Notes: generated from the sequence alone by a model not told the origin. Shown: positions 40,401-47,036, counted from the first letter of the stretch. The stretch: 64,000 nucleotides of DNA from Bacteroidales bacterium (GCA_016285145.1 JAEEQE010000012.1:1-64000), one strand, 5' to 3'. A program made the numbers and translations.

Positions 40401-40649
40401 CAGCTTGTCAATGTTACAGCTGTTGATGAAATGGATTTTGTACACGTCCGTCTGGGTGTAGTAACCAGAGTTCACGGGGTTCATGGCGTTGTTCAACACC
40501 AACTGCCCTCCAGGGACGTTCGCGATGCCTGTCAGTGTGTCTGGATTCATGTTCTCCAGCCATACGCAGCAAGGCGACTGCGCCCGGGCAACAAAGCCCG
40601 CCAGCGTCAGTAAGATGCTTAAGAAGCAAATTGATAATAGTTTTTTCAT
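28446..40649 (-). CDS. giant T9SS-secreted repeat protein (adhesin-like, 4067 residues)
   Basis: A signal peptide (MKKLLSICFLSILLTLAGFVARA, cut before QS) is followed by a unique region to about residue 270. Ig/HYR-like units follow to about 1365, with repeated CGN...V motifs such as VSDHCGNTATY and DHCGNSSTFN. About twelve SprB-like repeats of 70-100 residues lie at about 1365-2390, each opening with a Cys and an NGTI/DGTV-type strand and closing with a G-x-Y turn and a GC pair. About seven PKD/Ig-like units lie at about 2700-3730, carrying N-x-CG motifs (TNACGTSYSN, TNRCGTSYSN). A final domain and a type A T9SS sorting domain complete it (VYPNPTSG near 3990, ending KKLVVTR). It should be exported by Sec, then T9SS, and attached to the surface or released. 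Adhesion or gliding by analogy with SprB is an inference. It is transcribed alone. Confidence 0.92.
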   Translation of the reverse strand: MKKLLSICFLSILLTLAGFVARAQSPCCVWLENMNPDTLTGIANVPGGQLVLNNAMNPVNSGYYTQTDVYKIHFINSCNIDKLSIDWKVYRDGQLVNGNLSDYADFSIYTFYNRLNQPGPGVQIPWLGGQVLDGHGIPVQGVPCYNAQSQTASCKEGYPGAMSPDTTFSYSNDYQYAGGYTGIYSQHLDYLNAEFFEQTENIIIINWKQVGDYSLVISIRERTGGSDWTNLYWNQNQDKYIGGHMSTPGRIVATDSIAPFNNYGAFDKEICDGGTFEYGKPAMTFDATGDYVVAFIDTLCGGHCSVTAIDTLHLYVRTNPVAAFLDASGNDLDTVENCFGGNLTQADLEGYAHFATPDADGLTYKEIQWATTNHPDSFKAVVPTPVNTVGTYTFFMRQVNLYANFNEDSVWCEGPVDTLTYIVHQIPGKPTIGTPNYYYCVGSTATSVDENVTPAQDCKLHWAMDNTFNPEISGAALIPSTTAAGVQTFYVYQNDTLTGCFSKDSFDIVTVTVYDNPVVTVAANPTAACLGTEFTLTATAGFDSYAWVKKGNTTTLGTANVLKITPTAAGDSIYSVTVGEDHKVNNVVVVTCNTTADVTITIYPIPAQPTLPATTSKSYCLNEDIPATYPLTATAPTGAVCVWFDEAGNPLDTANSYTVDLNSIKPTGNEYKTVKYYVASYNPTTTCISDQKLAFTFDFYKYPVLAVAPKTSTVCPGVSVNLTASLTTESKATYTYTWSGDVNTSVTTNTNTINTSDNDCTGKIYKGMVYVTDGNGCKSNTDTAVVNVKDSVKPVVSTTAKSFNLYGCNTVIVPAAYTTLAALTSGAGITVTDACGKLETSVSHSDVINAGLCTSTLTRTYTVSDHCGNTATYVETYTVTDTTRPTLTVTPSQVDPVPAMNCTYIMPDDTVFVNLVKGNVSDNCTPDTELVASVKFFNGMNTDLASANTDIFADSLTVNIYAQISDRCGNKSNKVHIATLVRPEPMYIKHGSVSIDRNELCLYDTVNLSFSTDSIAGYNHAPYSFLWTGRPNDGTIIHHTWQNALGIPALPDTNFVYTITVTDKYGCVAKDSSDPVHVWNLPTVYIHEDIRNGATFPLCPNYGVLTVEAVAVGRIPGDNSVTYEWSGESVNIYSHNDTTGVYILPDSCNYTYYPHVKVTNIKGCVAEAEFPFNVVDTTAPVVDASAIISDTTLIRQPGCKFFVPDMIPLFNNNNVSDNCYKVGTMTLTQTPVAGTEITENKVVTITLTDHCGNSSTFNITAKLPSDNIAITNIAVVDDTAFCLNGSATLTPSTTNVLGTPRYTWTEGSNTLGTDAVLTVTPTTAGVHTYQLSVVDSLDCEATKSVNITVYPLPAAADVTLASTPNEFCKNAYNVNNEFNGTISVTNITPGYQYKLSTDTTWRDANYVYTGLNNGTYDIDLKSNHDCETMNAATIVVDSVNNMILSTATGTANYRCADPYDGTITVNNPQVNYTYEIINVPNSERVYTSGVLKYEGLRNGDYLIQVVSDKYCPYSIYNTIVADSTKLPELPSYVTTPKTSCVAPNGAITIQNSNPDFEYTLNNVTLTGNGSDLTFGQLNGGDYTLAIVSTVTACSQQFAGINVPTTTQDPARPLVDSVPNTVCDLAITPNGSITVTNPINGYTYQIGDSVYTYDGTNVIKFVNLIDANSHIMTVTSDLGCAKDYTFEVTSNIVNPAKATFVSTNNTVCTATLPTCVSIATPPTVNGTISLTNTDDNHYTYKLLQGNTEILPTSGHSYTGLAAGTYTIRVRDNATGCESDTLWTILDEAAALTIAAGEYTTSPRTSCTTYDGSITINAANGYNYYICNVSNQAITGTQGNLDAGKYNIVKYNIATGCFREDTVTVEDARARYDTIKYDMVGDIVCDNATFTGTGSITVTNLSTSDFTFFINGAINTNTPANVFVNLHDGDYIISVVNNATQCPGQKTISVSDITTKPVIKFNTTANTYCTDTIHDGTVTITPEANCAYTLFAADSVYGTTTTITGLKDGDYKLAAYNTLTGCTDTANVTINHTPIIPTATVAATAANYNCKPEKNGSVTITSSLTDVTYYLVSAMPDTMSSITPTFNSLDSGTYTYYVISSKGCVSAEGTVTVADSAHIYELELSQTPNTMCVPTFEHPGNGTIVVEKPQARHYTYSFYDNAGAQIDVNYFNPDSYTMYHLKDMLYKVVVNDTITKCTASDTISVLLHHDDITVTADSTDNDRCVAPYNGTVTVNMVNPNIDGVYRYKIDGGAYQISNVFDGLKEGDHEVLIWDTTTNCTYPVAGPLKITVNKKDYNVTINPSIKDNDFCVAPFNGAIGLSSDSVTSDVPTPTYLFAMDTNASVDLASLNYTSDTVYEQLGADVYYIWVKETSTECVYGPFTASINTVSANAPIIDTIISSGYNNVSEYNFCPNSDAKLCAEVSAQVASDTLGYGYLWSCNCFPWTVLSDSSCVDVITSAERLHCEYTVEVTSLATGCVTTKTIAVTIDTTPVVHFYFENPARISVPSHGVAYNCENNDYVVGVTNPIADYDSIFWTQPVYVSGTHVDVPANTYTAPTEISYCVNLVDHNGCIAHDYMNVNIKPVANHQITQVVCDSTTYRDQKGLEHKFYFVEGGPNYHTFVDTFANGAANGCDSFLTVNIIVNSSPILTVDSSANYIERHICHGNPLHTDNMLKVKYTSDYGWKFGTAYNSADAAFDPTANLNFADSGRTVYAYAVNNCDTVVYGPYTLNIDSLPIVPNITTNSPYCDSTDFDLTVPVYTCNGVACTGKWQLNAVDTIISKFVYGMNNGVIRYAVTNACGTSYSNELTLTVYNTAKLDLTYTFDSLCVGTTGDITFTVNPGNTDTLVFDSKYFKVAKNGNTYTITPDSANVGVSSVDIYSFQEPTVPAGLQSACQFVKKTVEFYIVDKPVVDVVANPDSICAGDVLKRLVAPSYNAKNGDVLSEGWLIKHGTGNYEDFDPITPLYMINHGDSIKYQVTNRCGTSYSNAVPVVVDTVPSALLSPATITYCVGDSIHITSDLTLSVTTTPTAPLTIAPVLKLDGNDYTAGNALTMADSNKNVWYVVTNKCGSAESNTIKVVVNDTASLVTEKLNLVDTICVGSTMDFKVTVHKSNVMTYQVSSTTDFEVATTENVTADVKETKFDITPKVATDGAVCAIYVKVESAVAACDREKFDTIRFTIADTAHFSTAPKADTVCEGTALTLVKPSFTTPNAPVLVEKWESNVSGSWADFTETTPMTKDYNGKYLRYSVETRCGVNYSDSIQLMVYDTVKLTTVSPNKDTLCSGTAMDDQVYSFEGTYVQIGYTFNPASITGVSRDSVATTTDEIHTAGTYTIKGTDVQASHGIYEATVTATSTVCPATNKSLTFELYIDTLPTITFNNADQLYCIDETPNFKRGEVVTLNAYNTADSAVVGYIKKNVSGIYTDWSKADYEAITKITAELDSAFVTFRAVNHCDTSVIIDSILIVVEGKPTVTAPVVTDTCVGSPLIDFVKTVPVVTLPTRSSRITAQGWLVENASGDYVPVAETTPITQDTNVKYYAATRCGYDTCVAVRLVVTKLPEITDTLYTSEFTICSGDTFASKTMHYVNVAKDTTTLWTITKAGSTTDETLVFGQPYDTSYNNATIRYIVVNECGADTVFAYAHVDTLPVPVILGDTTVCATGSTTLSVTETGYVTYQWFMDGDTIVGATAPTYDYTSAGEGSHTFTVSVKDGNGCYSTYNINGTYDKDSKLYKSDSLTVEATDAPRFIFKDVNGTTTHRLPDATTSTDMANKFNYTWMVSAPCSGGDELVFVTFDFYHDGQLISNDSIGVYFKEEEQGMGVNYQKWMSTDYIEWLTYSPNSHLTNAETRYDFAQASNTNTLQMGNHFPNKNLAGGNFIYDDVYLHFLNNRPVSKTVSPAMKAGEYKIVYRLISTSRVNLNGDLYYNVDSARNLTIGGYNSIASNATLTELVVDTLKFTVTGEDLHYTPSPAVEPEPEPILNVVDEPTVKVYPNPTSGDVNANIEGFEGAAVVRIVTLAGKVVSEETVSTTKGASFIYSRTTADLTPGVYFLTVQSGDAKVSKKLVVTR

Positions 40650-40753
40650 ACTTTTATTTTTTGATTGTTATTAATTATTATTATTTCTCTTCTTTATACT
40701 CAATCTTTTATAGTACTATACACTACTATACATTTCACTAAAATTTCAACTTG

Positions 40754-40761
40754 CAAAAATA
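40754..40761 (-). promoter_or_regulatory. -7 box of the giant T9SS gene
   Basis: caaaaata (TATTTTTG on the minus strand), 105 bp before the ATG at 40649. The leader is very AT-rich (runs of tta and ata) and shows no stable hairpin. Confidence 0.55.
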
Positions 40762-40983
40762 CATTTTTTTTGATTACTTATCTCTCCTGTATTTTTTTTT
40801 TTGAATTTTTTTCAGCGAATTTCAGCGCAAACCCGTCGCATTCACGCGGCTTTTGCACTGGAATTGTTGCAAAATCAGATGTTATATTACTATAAATCAC
40901 TACCTTACATATTAAACACTCTTTTGGTTTATAAACATATTATCATGAACTTTTTACCTTGTTTTTTTTGAAATGTTACACAG
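40762..40983. other. AT-rich non-coding stretch
   Basis: The gap 40650-41049 (400 nt) holds the promoter of the giant gene and the terminator of the porE-like gene. The remaining bases are AT-rich with homopolymer T runs, and I see no gene, tRNA or repeat in them. Confidence 0.5.
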
Positions 40984-41020
40984 AAAAAAAGGGAACGCCC
41001 CTTAAAATCGGACATTCCCC
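40984..41020 (-). terminator. probable terminator after the porE-like gene
   Basis: On the minus strand GGGAA/TTCCC arms (41015-41019 with 40991-40995) are followed by seven T (40984-40990). The stem is short and the loop large, so the call is moderate. It lies about 30 bp after the stop at 41050. Confidence 0.5.
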
Positions 41021-41049
41021 TATAGGATATACCGCCTACGTGGCAAGTT

Positions 41050-42978
41050 TTAACGGCTGATGATTCGGAATTCGGTACGCCGGTTGGCCGCCCTACCCTC
41101 TTCGGTGGCATTGTCGGCGATGGGTTTGCGCTTGCCGTAGCCATGGTACTCCAACCGGTCAGCAGAAATCCCCTTCCCCACCAAATAGTCATACACCGCC
41201 TTGGCACGGTTCTGGGAGAGACGGTCGTTGTACTCGTCCGAGCCCTGGTCATCCGTGTGTCCGCCAATCTCGATCTTCACCTTATGATGGTTGAGGTAGT
41301 CCACCAGACGGTCCAGTTCCTCAAACGACTCTTTCTTCAATGTACTCTCGTTGAAGTCAAAGAAGATGTTCTTCAACACCACCGTAGTGCCCACATCGGC
41401 ACGCTGCAATACAATATCTTTTATATAAGGCTCCAACTCGGTGTAGGATTTCTCCACCTGGAAGTTCTCGGAATAAAACGGATAATTCGGATTGGATACA
41501 TTGAGCATAACATTGCTGCCCGTGTGGATGCAAGCCAGGAAGGCGCCTGTCTCGGCATCCGAAGCGGTATGTGTCAGCACCTGGCGCGTACTCAGATCCA
41601 CCATCTCGATGTCTGCCGTAAGCGGGAGTCCGCTTTCAGCATCCCGCACCACCCCCTTGATGTAGGTAACCGGGTTGGGACGCAAACTTTCAGCCAACTC
41701 GAAACTATAGAGGTCAAGTCCGCCGAAGCCGCCCTCTTTATCAGAGGAAATATAGGCCATCGAGCCGGCTGCATCAATAAAGATATTGATCTCATCCGCC
41801 GGTGTGTTAATGGGATAACCCATATTCTGGGGCTCGCTCCACGTGCCATCCGGCTGTAGTGTGGAATAGTAGATGTCGTAGCCGCCCATGCCCACTCTTC
41901 CGTTCGAGGCGAAATAGAGTGTGCGTCCGTCACTGTGGATGAACGGGGCGGCATCATCACCCGGCGTATTGATGGTGGCTCCAAGATTTTCGGGCGCGGT
42001 AAAAGCTCCCTCTGCTGTCATCGTCGTCTTCCAAATATCCATCCCCCCGTAGCCGCCCGACCGGTTGGACACGAAATAGATCGTATGCCCATCAGTCGCT
42101 ATCGTGGGTTGGCTTTCCCAGGCGTTCGTGTTCACTGGAGCACCGAAATTGCGGGGGCGCGACCATTTGTCGCCCATCTTTTTCGACCAATAGAGGTCGC
42201 AACTGCCCATCCCGAAATCCGCATCACACATGGTATAAAGCAGATACACCCCATCAGGGGAGATTGTCTGTGCCCCCTCATTGTACCCGGTCTTGATCGG
42301 AGAGGCAAAAGGTGTGCGCGAAAGCCACTCTCCCCCCTTCTGATCACAATAGTACAAATCCTCCTCATTCAAACAGAAAGCGCATACCGTCTTGGAGTCC
42401 TTCGGGCGTTTCACCGTGAAGACCAACCGGCTATTATCTGCCGTGAGCGCCGCCAGCGACTCATCCCACTCCGAATTGACACTGCCGCCCAAATTCTGCA
42501 ACTGGAACGGCACCGGATGTTTCATCGCCTCAATGGCAAAACGGCAGTTGGCGATGCCCTTCTGGGCATCCGTCAGCACCTCCGTATATTGAAGTCCACG
42601 CTGCATGAAGATCTCATAGTTGCCCAATGCCGACTCATAATGTCCGCACTTGGCCCCTTCTGTAGCTGCAATATAATACAAAAGCGGATCCGGATTCCCA
42701 ATCAAATCAATGGCGTGGATATAACAGGCTTCTGCCGAATCCGACCTCAAGGTGAAATTATACAGATCCCCCAACAGGATATAAGTGTCAGGATAAAGCG
42801 GGTCTTTTGACCTTGCTTGTGTCAGCAAGGCGAATGCTTTGTCAAAATCATGGGCGTTAATGGACGTTTTCGCTTTCTCGCATAACGCAGCCGCCTTTCC
42901 TGGTTTTTGAGCATAGGAATTAACGGGAAATAGAAATAATCCGTACAATAATATTATATATACTATTTTATAATACAT
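41050..42978 (-). CDS. porE: PorE-like T9SS component (TPR, PD40 propeller, CRD, OmpA)
   Basis: 642 residues with a signal peptide (to about residue 23, NSYAQ). Domains in order are TPR-like helices (27-140), PD40/WD40-type propeller blades (about 150-420; repeated DG-x-x-LYF-x-S and GGxDIY motifs such as GGYGGMDIWK and GMGGYDIYYS), a carboxypeptidase-regulatory-like domain (about 430-510; VRDAESGLPLTADIEM) and an OmpA C-terminal domain (530-642; FFDFNESTLK, GHTDDQGSDEYNDRLSQNRA). This order is that of PorE of Porphyromonas gingivalis (PG1058), a periplasmic T9SS component that binds peptidoglycan through OmpA. Paralogues with the same layout exist, so the symbol is probable, not certain. It lies 13 bp after mazG in the proS-mazG operon. 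Confidence 0.8.
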   Translation of the reverse strand: MYYKIVYIILLYGLFLFPVNSYAQKPGKAAALCEKAKTSINAHDFDKAFALLTQARSKDPLYPDTYILLGDLYNFTLRSDSAEACYIHAIDLIGNPDPLLYYIAATEGAKCGHYESALGNYEIFMQRGLQYTEVLTDAQKGIANCRFAIEAMKHPVPFQLQNLGGSVNSEWDESLAALTADNSRLVFTVKRPKDSKTVCAFCLNEEDLYYCDQKGGEWLSRTPFASPIKTGYNEGAQTISPDGVYLLYTMCDADFGMGSCDLYWSKKMGDKWSRPRNFGAPVNTNAWESQPTIATDGHTIYFVSNRSGGYGGMDIWKTTMTAEGAFTAPENLGATINTPGDDAAPFIHSDGRTLYFASNGRVGMGGYDIYYSTLQPDGTWSEPQNMGYPINTPADEINIFIDAAGSMAYISSDKEGGFGGLDLYSFELAESLRPNPVTYIKGVVRDAESGLPLTADIEMVDLSTRQVLTHTASDAETGAFLACIHTGSNVMLNVSNPNYPFYSENFQVEKSYTELEPYIKDIVLQRADVGTTVVLKNIFFDFNESTLKKESFEELDRLVDYLNHHKVKIEIGGHTDDQGSDEYNDRLSQNRAKAVYDYLVGKGISADRLEYHGYGKRKPIADNATEEGRAANRRTEFRIISR

Positions 42979-42991
42979 TTACAAAATGGTA

Positions 42992-43765
42992 TTATGAACG
43001 TTCTTGATTTTTCGCCTGCTGCCAATATGCCTCCATCTCCTCCAACGAAAGCTCGGTAATCCGCCGGCCTTCCGACTTTGCCTTCTCTTCAATATAGTTA
43101 AAACGAGAAATGAATTTCTTGTTGGTTTTCTCCAAGGCATCATCAGGATTCACATGGATAAAACGAGCATAATTGACAATAGAGAACAGCACATCACCCA
43201 ATTCATCTTCTTTCTTGTCGGAATCATTATCCACTTCGGCCTTCAATTCAGCAAGTTCTTCTTGCACCTTATTCCAAACCTCCTGTGAATCAGACCAATC
43301 GAAACCTACGCCGTTAGCTTTTTCCTGTATGCGGTATGCTTTGACCAGAGAAGGAACACTTTTGGGAACCCCACCGAGCACGGTACGATTCCCCTCCTTC
43401 TGCAATTTGATCTTTTCCCAATTCTCATGTACCTGCTGCGCATCCTGTGCTGTTTCCGTGCCATAGATATGCGGATGACGGCGGATCAACTTCTCGCAGA
43501 TCTGATTTAAGACAGCTGTAATGTCGAAAAGTCCTTTTTCGGATGCGATTTTAGCATAGAAAACAATATGCAACATAATATCTCCCAACTCCTTACACAT
43601 ATCGTCCGCATTCTGGTCCACAATCGCCTCCGACAGTTCATACGTTTCCTCGATGGTGAGGCAACGCAACGTTTCGAAGGTCTGCTTGCTATCCCACGGA
43701 CACTTTTCACGGAGTTCATCCATGATGTCTAACAGGCGCTGGAAAGCTTCCAATCGTTTATCCAT
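42992..43765 (-). CDS. mazG: nucleoside triphosphate pyrophosphohydrolase MazG
   Basis: 257 residues with two MazG domains. The first has CPWDSKQTFETL, the metal-binding IEETYEL and MCKELGDIMLHIVFYA. The second is more diverged (EEKANGVGFDW, EELAELKAEVDN, KEDELGDVLFSIVNYARF). MazG hydrolyses (d)NTPs to monophosphates, cleaning aberrant nucleotides and lowering ppGpp. It lies 21 bp after proS and 13 bp before the porE-like gene. Confidence 0.95.
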   Translation of the reverse strand: MDKRLEAFQRLLDIMDELREKCPWDSKQTFETLRCLTIEETYELSEAIVDQNADDMCKELGDIMLHIVFYAKIASEKGLFDITAVLNQICEKLIRRHPHIYGTETAQDAQQVHENWEKIKLQKEGNRTVLGGVPKSVPSLVKAYRIQEKANGVGFDWSDSQEVWNKVQEELAELKAEVDNDSDKKEDELGDVLFSIVNYARFIHVNPDDALEKTNKKFISRFNYIEEKAKSEGRRITELSLEEMEAYWQQAKNQERS

Positions 43766-43786
43766 AGTATAAAAACGGGCAAAAGA

Positions 43787-45262
43787 TTAATACGAACGGG
43801 CAAAGAGTACCCTTTGTTTCGACGGTTTGCCCGTCAGGATGCATTTGCCCTCCTCCAACGGATTGTTGAACGGGATGCATCGGATGGTGGCTTTCGTCAA
43901 CTCCTTGATTTTGGCTTCCGTCTCAGCAGTTCCGTCCCAATGGGCATAGATAAAGCCCGGGTGATTGTCGAGCAGATCCACGAATTCGTCCCACGTATCC
44001 GCCTTACGGGTATTTTCCTCACGGAATTTCAACGCCTTTTGGAACAGATTCTGCTGGATGTCCTTCAGGAGCTGCTGCACATGTTCGACCAAGCCGTCGA
44101 AGGAAACCTGTTCTTTCGCGAGCGTGTCACGGCGGGCAACTTCTGCCTCATTGTTCTCCAAATCGCGCGGGCCCACAGCGATGCGCACTGGCACACCCTT
44201 CAACTCATACTCATTGAATTTCCATCCGGAGCGCTTAGTGTCGTCATCATCGAATTTGACAGAGATACGGAGAGCCTTCAGTTGTTCAATCAGCGGTTTC
44301 ACCTTTTCGGCAATCGCCTGACGTTGTTCCTCACTCTTATAAATCGGGACGATAACTACTTGTATAGGAGCAAGATTCGGAGGAAGCACCAGACCGTTGT
44401 CATCCGAATGGGTCATAATCAGGGCTCCGATAAGACGGGTGGAAACGCCCCACGAGGTAGCCCACACATATTCCAACTGGTTCTCTTTGTTCAGATATTT
44501 CACATCGAAAGCCTTGGCAAAATTCTGTCCGAGGAAGTGGGACGTTCCGGCCTGCAACGCCTTGCCATCCTGCATCAACGCCTCGATGCAATAGGTGTCA
44601 ATGGCGCCCGCGAAGCGCTCGTTCGGCGATTTCACGCCCTTTACGACGGGGATTGCCATGAAATTCTCCACAAAATCGGCATATACATGCAACATCCGCT
44701 CCGTTTCCTCCACCGCTTCCTCGCGGGTGGCGTGTGCGGTATGACCTTCCTGCCAAAGGAACTCGGCCGTTCTCAAGAACAGACGGGTACGCATTTCCCA
44801 ACGGACCACGTTGGCCCACTGGTTGCACAAAATAGGCAGATCGCGATAGGAATGAATCCAATCCTTATAGGTATCCCAGATGATGGTTTCCGAAGTGGGG
44901 CGCACAATCAGTTCCTCCTCCAGTTTGGCCTCGGGATCCACCACCACACCACCGCCGTTCGGGTCGTTCTTCAGACGGTAATGAGTGACCACAGCGCACT
45001 CCTTGGCGAAACCTTCCACATGACTGGCCTCACGGCTGAAGAAGGATTTCGGGATGAAAATCGGGAAATAGGCATTGGTATGGCCCGTTTCCTTGAACAT
45101 TCCGTCCAAAGTGGACTGGATCTTCTCCCAAATCGCATATCCGTACGGTTTTATCACCATACAACCTCTCACAGAGGAATTTTCAGCCAGATCAGCTTTC
45201 TTTACAATATCATTGTACCATTGTGAATAACTCTCTTCTCGAGTCGAAAAACTTTTTGCCAT
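43787..45262 (-). CDS. proS: prolyl-tRNA synthetase, archaeal/eukaryotic-like type
   Basis: 491 residues. The class II core motifs are present: [20 protein letters not shown], then [23 protein letters not shown], and a C-terminal anticodon-binding domain ([11 protein letters not shown]...) with a short final extension ([18 protein letters not shown]). It lacks the large insertion of the bacterial-type enzyme, which fits the short ProS used by Bacteroidetes. It charges tRNA-Pro in the cytoplasm. It is the first gene of proS-mazG-porE-like, with the promoter box at 45319. Confidence 0.96.
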   Translation of the reverse strand: MAKSFSTREESYSQWYNDIVKKADLAENSSVRGCMVIKPYGYAIWEKIQSTLDGMFKETGHTNAYFPIFIPKSFFSREASHVEGFAKECAVVTHYRLKNDPNGGGVVVDPEAKLEEELIVRPTSETIIWDTYKDWIHSYRDLPILCNQWANVVRWEMRTRLFLRTAEFLWQEGHTAHATREEAVEETERMLHVYADFVENFMAIPVVKGVKSPNERFAGAIDTYCIEALMQDGKALQAGTSHFLGQNFAKAFDVKYLNKENQLEYVWATSWGVSTRLIGALIMTHSDDNGLVLPPNLAPIQVVIVPIYKSEEQRQAIAEKVKPLIEQLKALRISVKFDDDDTKRSGWKFNEYELKGVPVRIAVGPRDLENNEAEVARRDTLAKEQVSFDGLVEHVQQLLKDIQQNLFQKALKFREENTRKADTWDEFVDLLDNHPGFIYAHWDGTAETEAKIKELTKATIRCIPFNNPLEEGKCILTGKPSKQRVLFARSY

Positions 45263-45291
45263 TATTTTTAGTATTAGAATTAACTTTTTAG

Positions 45292-45299
45292 TATTTTTG
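45292..45299 (+). promoter_or_regulatory. -7 box of the plus-strand lipoprotein operon
   Basis: TATTTTTG, 56 bp before the ATG at 45355. The minus-strand proS box (45319-45326) lies within the first transcribed bases of this promoter, so the two start regions overlap face to face. Confidence 0.55.
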
Positions 45300-45318
45300 C
45301 CGTCAATGAAAAGTTTTG

Positions 45319-45326
45319 CAAAAATA
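45319..45326 (-). promoter_or_regulatory. -7 box of the proS-mazG-porE-like operon
   Basis: caaaaata (TATTTTTG on the minus strand), 57 bp before the proS ATG at 45262. Its expected start of transcription falls downstream of the opposing promoter's start. Confidence 0.55.
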
Positions 45327-45343
45327 CGAAAATAAAAAGATAT

Positions 45344-45349
45344 AGGAGG
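45344..45349 (+). promoter_or_regulatory. strong Shine-Dalgarno before the Tyr/Ser-rich lipoprotein gene
   Basis: A perfect AGGAGG with a 5-base spacer before the ATG at 45355. Most genes here have AT-rich leaders without such a site, as is usual in Bacteroidetes, so this one stands out. Confidence 0.65.
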
Positions 45350-45354
45350 TTATT

Positions 45355-47010
45355 ATGAGAAAACTATTTTCCATTGTCCTTGGATGTGCAATTGTCTTGC
45401 TCACAGCATGTTCAACAAGTTCGCTCGCTTATTACGACGACATCTACACCACATCCTCTGATGCGCAATACAGCACATCTGCCCCCGCAACCACCAAAAG
45501 CGCTCCTGCGGAATTACAGCCCGACTCTATCGTTTACGAGTATGATGAGAACGGGAATCTGCTTGACACCAAGACCTATTATCCCGGCCAAACAAATCCG
45601 AAAGTCACCTATTACGAGGTGCCTGTAGAGGAGAGTTCGTACGCAGTCACCGACTATGATGACGACTGCTACGACTACTATTACACCTCCCGTTTGCGCC
45701 GTTTCCACACAAATCTTTATTGTAACTACGGCTACTATGACCCTTACTTTACCAACCTTTATTGGTATGACAGCTATCCAGGAAACTGGGGATTAAGTAT
45801 TTACATGGGTTACAACTGGTGGTGGCCAAGCTACTACTATCGTCCTTATTATTATGATTATGGATGGTATCACTACGGATTCCATTACGGATGGGGCTGG
45901 CATCATCCCTACGGATGCTGGGATTATGGCTACCACCCTTGGCACAATCCACACCATTATTATGCGTCCGACTATTGGCATAACCATTTAGACCCCAACC
46001 ATTCCTATTATTATGGTCACCGAAACAGCATTGGACCTTCCGTAGGCAATCCCGGACGTGAGGACAGACCTGAAGGCTTCGGTCTGGCTGGCAACAACGA
46101 CAACAACAACCACTATTCCGTCACCTCAACGGCTCCTTCATTCAACCAGCGCTACGACAACATCGCAGCCCAATATAGCACACGCGGCGGTGGCGGCGGT
46201 TCGTCTTCGGCAACCCCATCTGCTCCAACAAGCAGACCCACAACACCTTCCATGATCAACAATCGCGTATCCACACAGAATGTCGAGAAGCCGTCCAACA
46301 GCAATATGATGCGCGAGAACCAATCAATGCCAGCCACAAGCTCCGTCACAAGACCTGCTGCAAACTCCCGCACCGAGGTTCCCAGCACAATTCGAACCAA
46401 CACAACGACACATATAGAATCCAACGGTGCAAGTCGCACAAACACTACCACAAACATTAACAGCAGTTCCACCAAATCTCCCACGATTATCAACCGGACT
46501 GTTCCTTCCCAACCGACGGCACGGCCAGCCAACAACACAGGCACAACAACCACCCCCAGCCGTACCACGACCACCTCTCCTTCCAACTCACAGCAACGCT
46601 ACAACTCCACCCCCTCAAGAAGCACGACCACTCCGAGCAGCAGCTCAAGACCCGCTTCCTCTTCTTCCGCAAGACCCTCTTATTCAGGAAGTTCTAATAC
46701 CTCTCGTCCTACTACTACACCTTCCAGCTCCAGCAGCCGGTCGTCCTACAGCACACCTTCCCGCAGTTCCTACTCTGGCAGCAGCTCTCCATCCAGAAGT
46801 TCCTATTCAAGTGGGAGTTCCTCTTCCCGTAGCTCCTATTCCGGCAGCAGCTCCTCTTCCAGAAGTTCCTACTCCGGCAGTTCTTCCCGTAGTTCCTATT
46901 CTGGTAGCAGTTCCTCTTCCAGAAGTTCCTACTCCGGCAGCTCATCCCACAGTTCCAGTAGCAGTTCCTCCTCGCACAGCAGTGGCTCGTATGGTGGAGG
47001 CAGAAGATAA
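45355..47010 (+). CDS. Tyr/Trp/His-rich and Ser-rich lipoprotein of unknown function
   Basis: 551 residues. A lipoprotein signal (MRKLFSIVLGCAIVLLTAC) puts the mature N-terminus at Cys20. Residues 95-230 are extraordinarily rich in Tyr, Trp, His and Gly (YYRPYYYDYGWYHYGFHYGW). Residues 240-420 are Asn/Thr/Ser-rich and probably disordered. The last 110 residues are near-repeats of SSRSSYSGSS, ending in SGSYGGGRR. No catalytic motif is seen. It may be a surface-exposed lipoprotein with an extended Ser-rich stalk. It is the first of three plus-strand genes; the next is an outer-membrane barrel 26 bp on. Tandem DNA repeats in the tail could change length by slippage. Confidence 0.8.
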   Translation: MRKLFSIVLGCAIVLLTACSTSSLAYYDDIYTTSSDAQYSTSAPATTKSAPAELQPDSIVYEYDENGNLLDTKTYYPGQTNPKVTYYEVPVEESSYAVTDYDDDCYDYYYTSRLRRFHTNLYCNYGYYDPYFTNLYWYDSYPGNWGLSIYMGYNWWWPSYYYRPYYYDYGWYHYGFHYGWGWHHPYGCWDYGYHPWHNPHHYYASDYWHNHLDPNHSYYYGHRNSIGPSVGNPGREDRPEGFGLAGNNDNNNHYSVTSTAPSFNQRYDNIAAQYSTRGGGGGSSSATPSAPTSRPTTPSMINNRVSTQNVEKPSNSNMMRENQSMPATSSVTRPAANSRTEVPSTIRTNTTTHIESNGASRTNTTTNINSSSTKSPTIINRTVPSQPTARPANNTGTTTTPSRTTTTSPSNSQQRYNSTPSRSTTTPSSSSRPASSSSARPSYSGSSNTSRPTTTPSSSSSRSSYSTPSRSSYSGSSSPSRSSYSSGSSSSRSSYSGSSSSSRSSYSGSSSRSSYSGSSSSSRSSYSGSSSHSSSSSSSSHSSGSYGGGRR

Positions 47011-47036
47011 ATAATGAAGTAAAAAAACACAAAACA

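Noticed and set aside
43814..45226. A 470-codon frame opposite proS
   Set aside because: It is an antisense shadow of a complete, well-conserved synthetase gene.
45355..47010. Repetitive Ser codons of the lipoprotein tail taken as a CRISPR-like or satellite array
   Set aside because: The repeats are in-frame, of unequal length and without spacers; they are simply low-complexity coding sequence.
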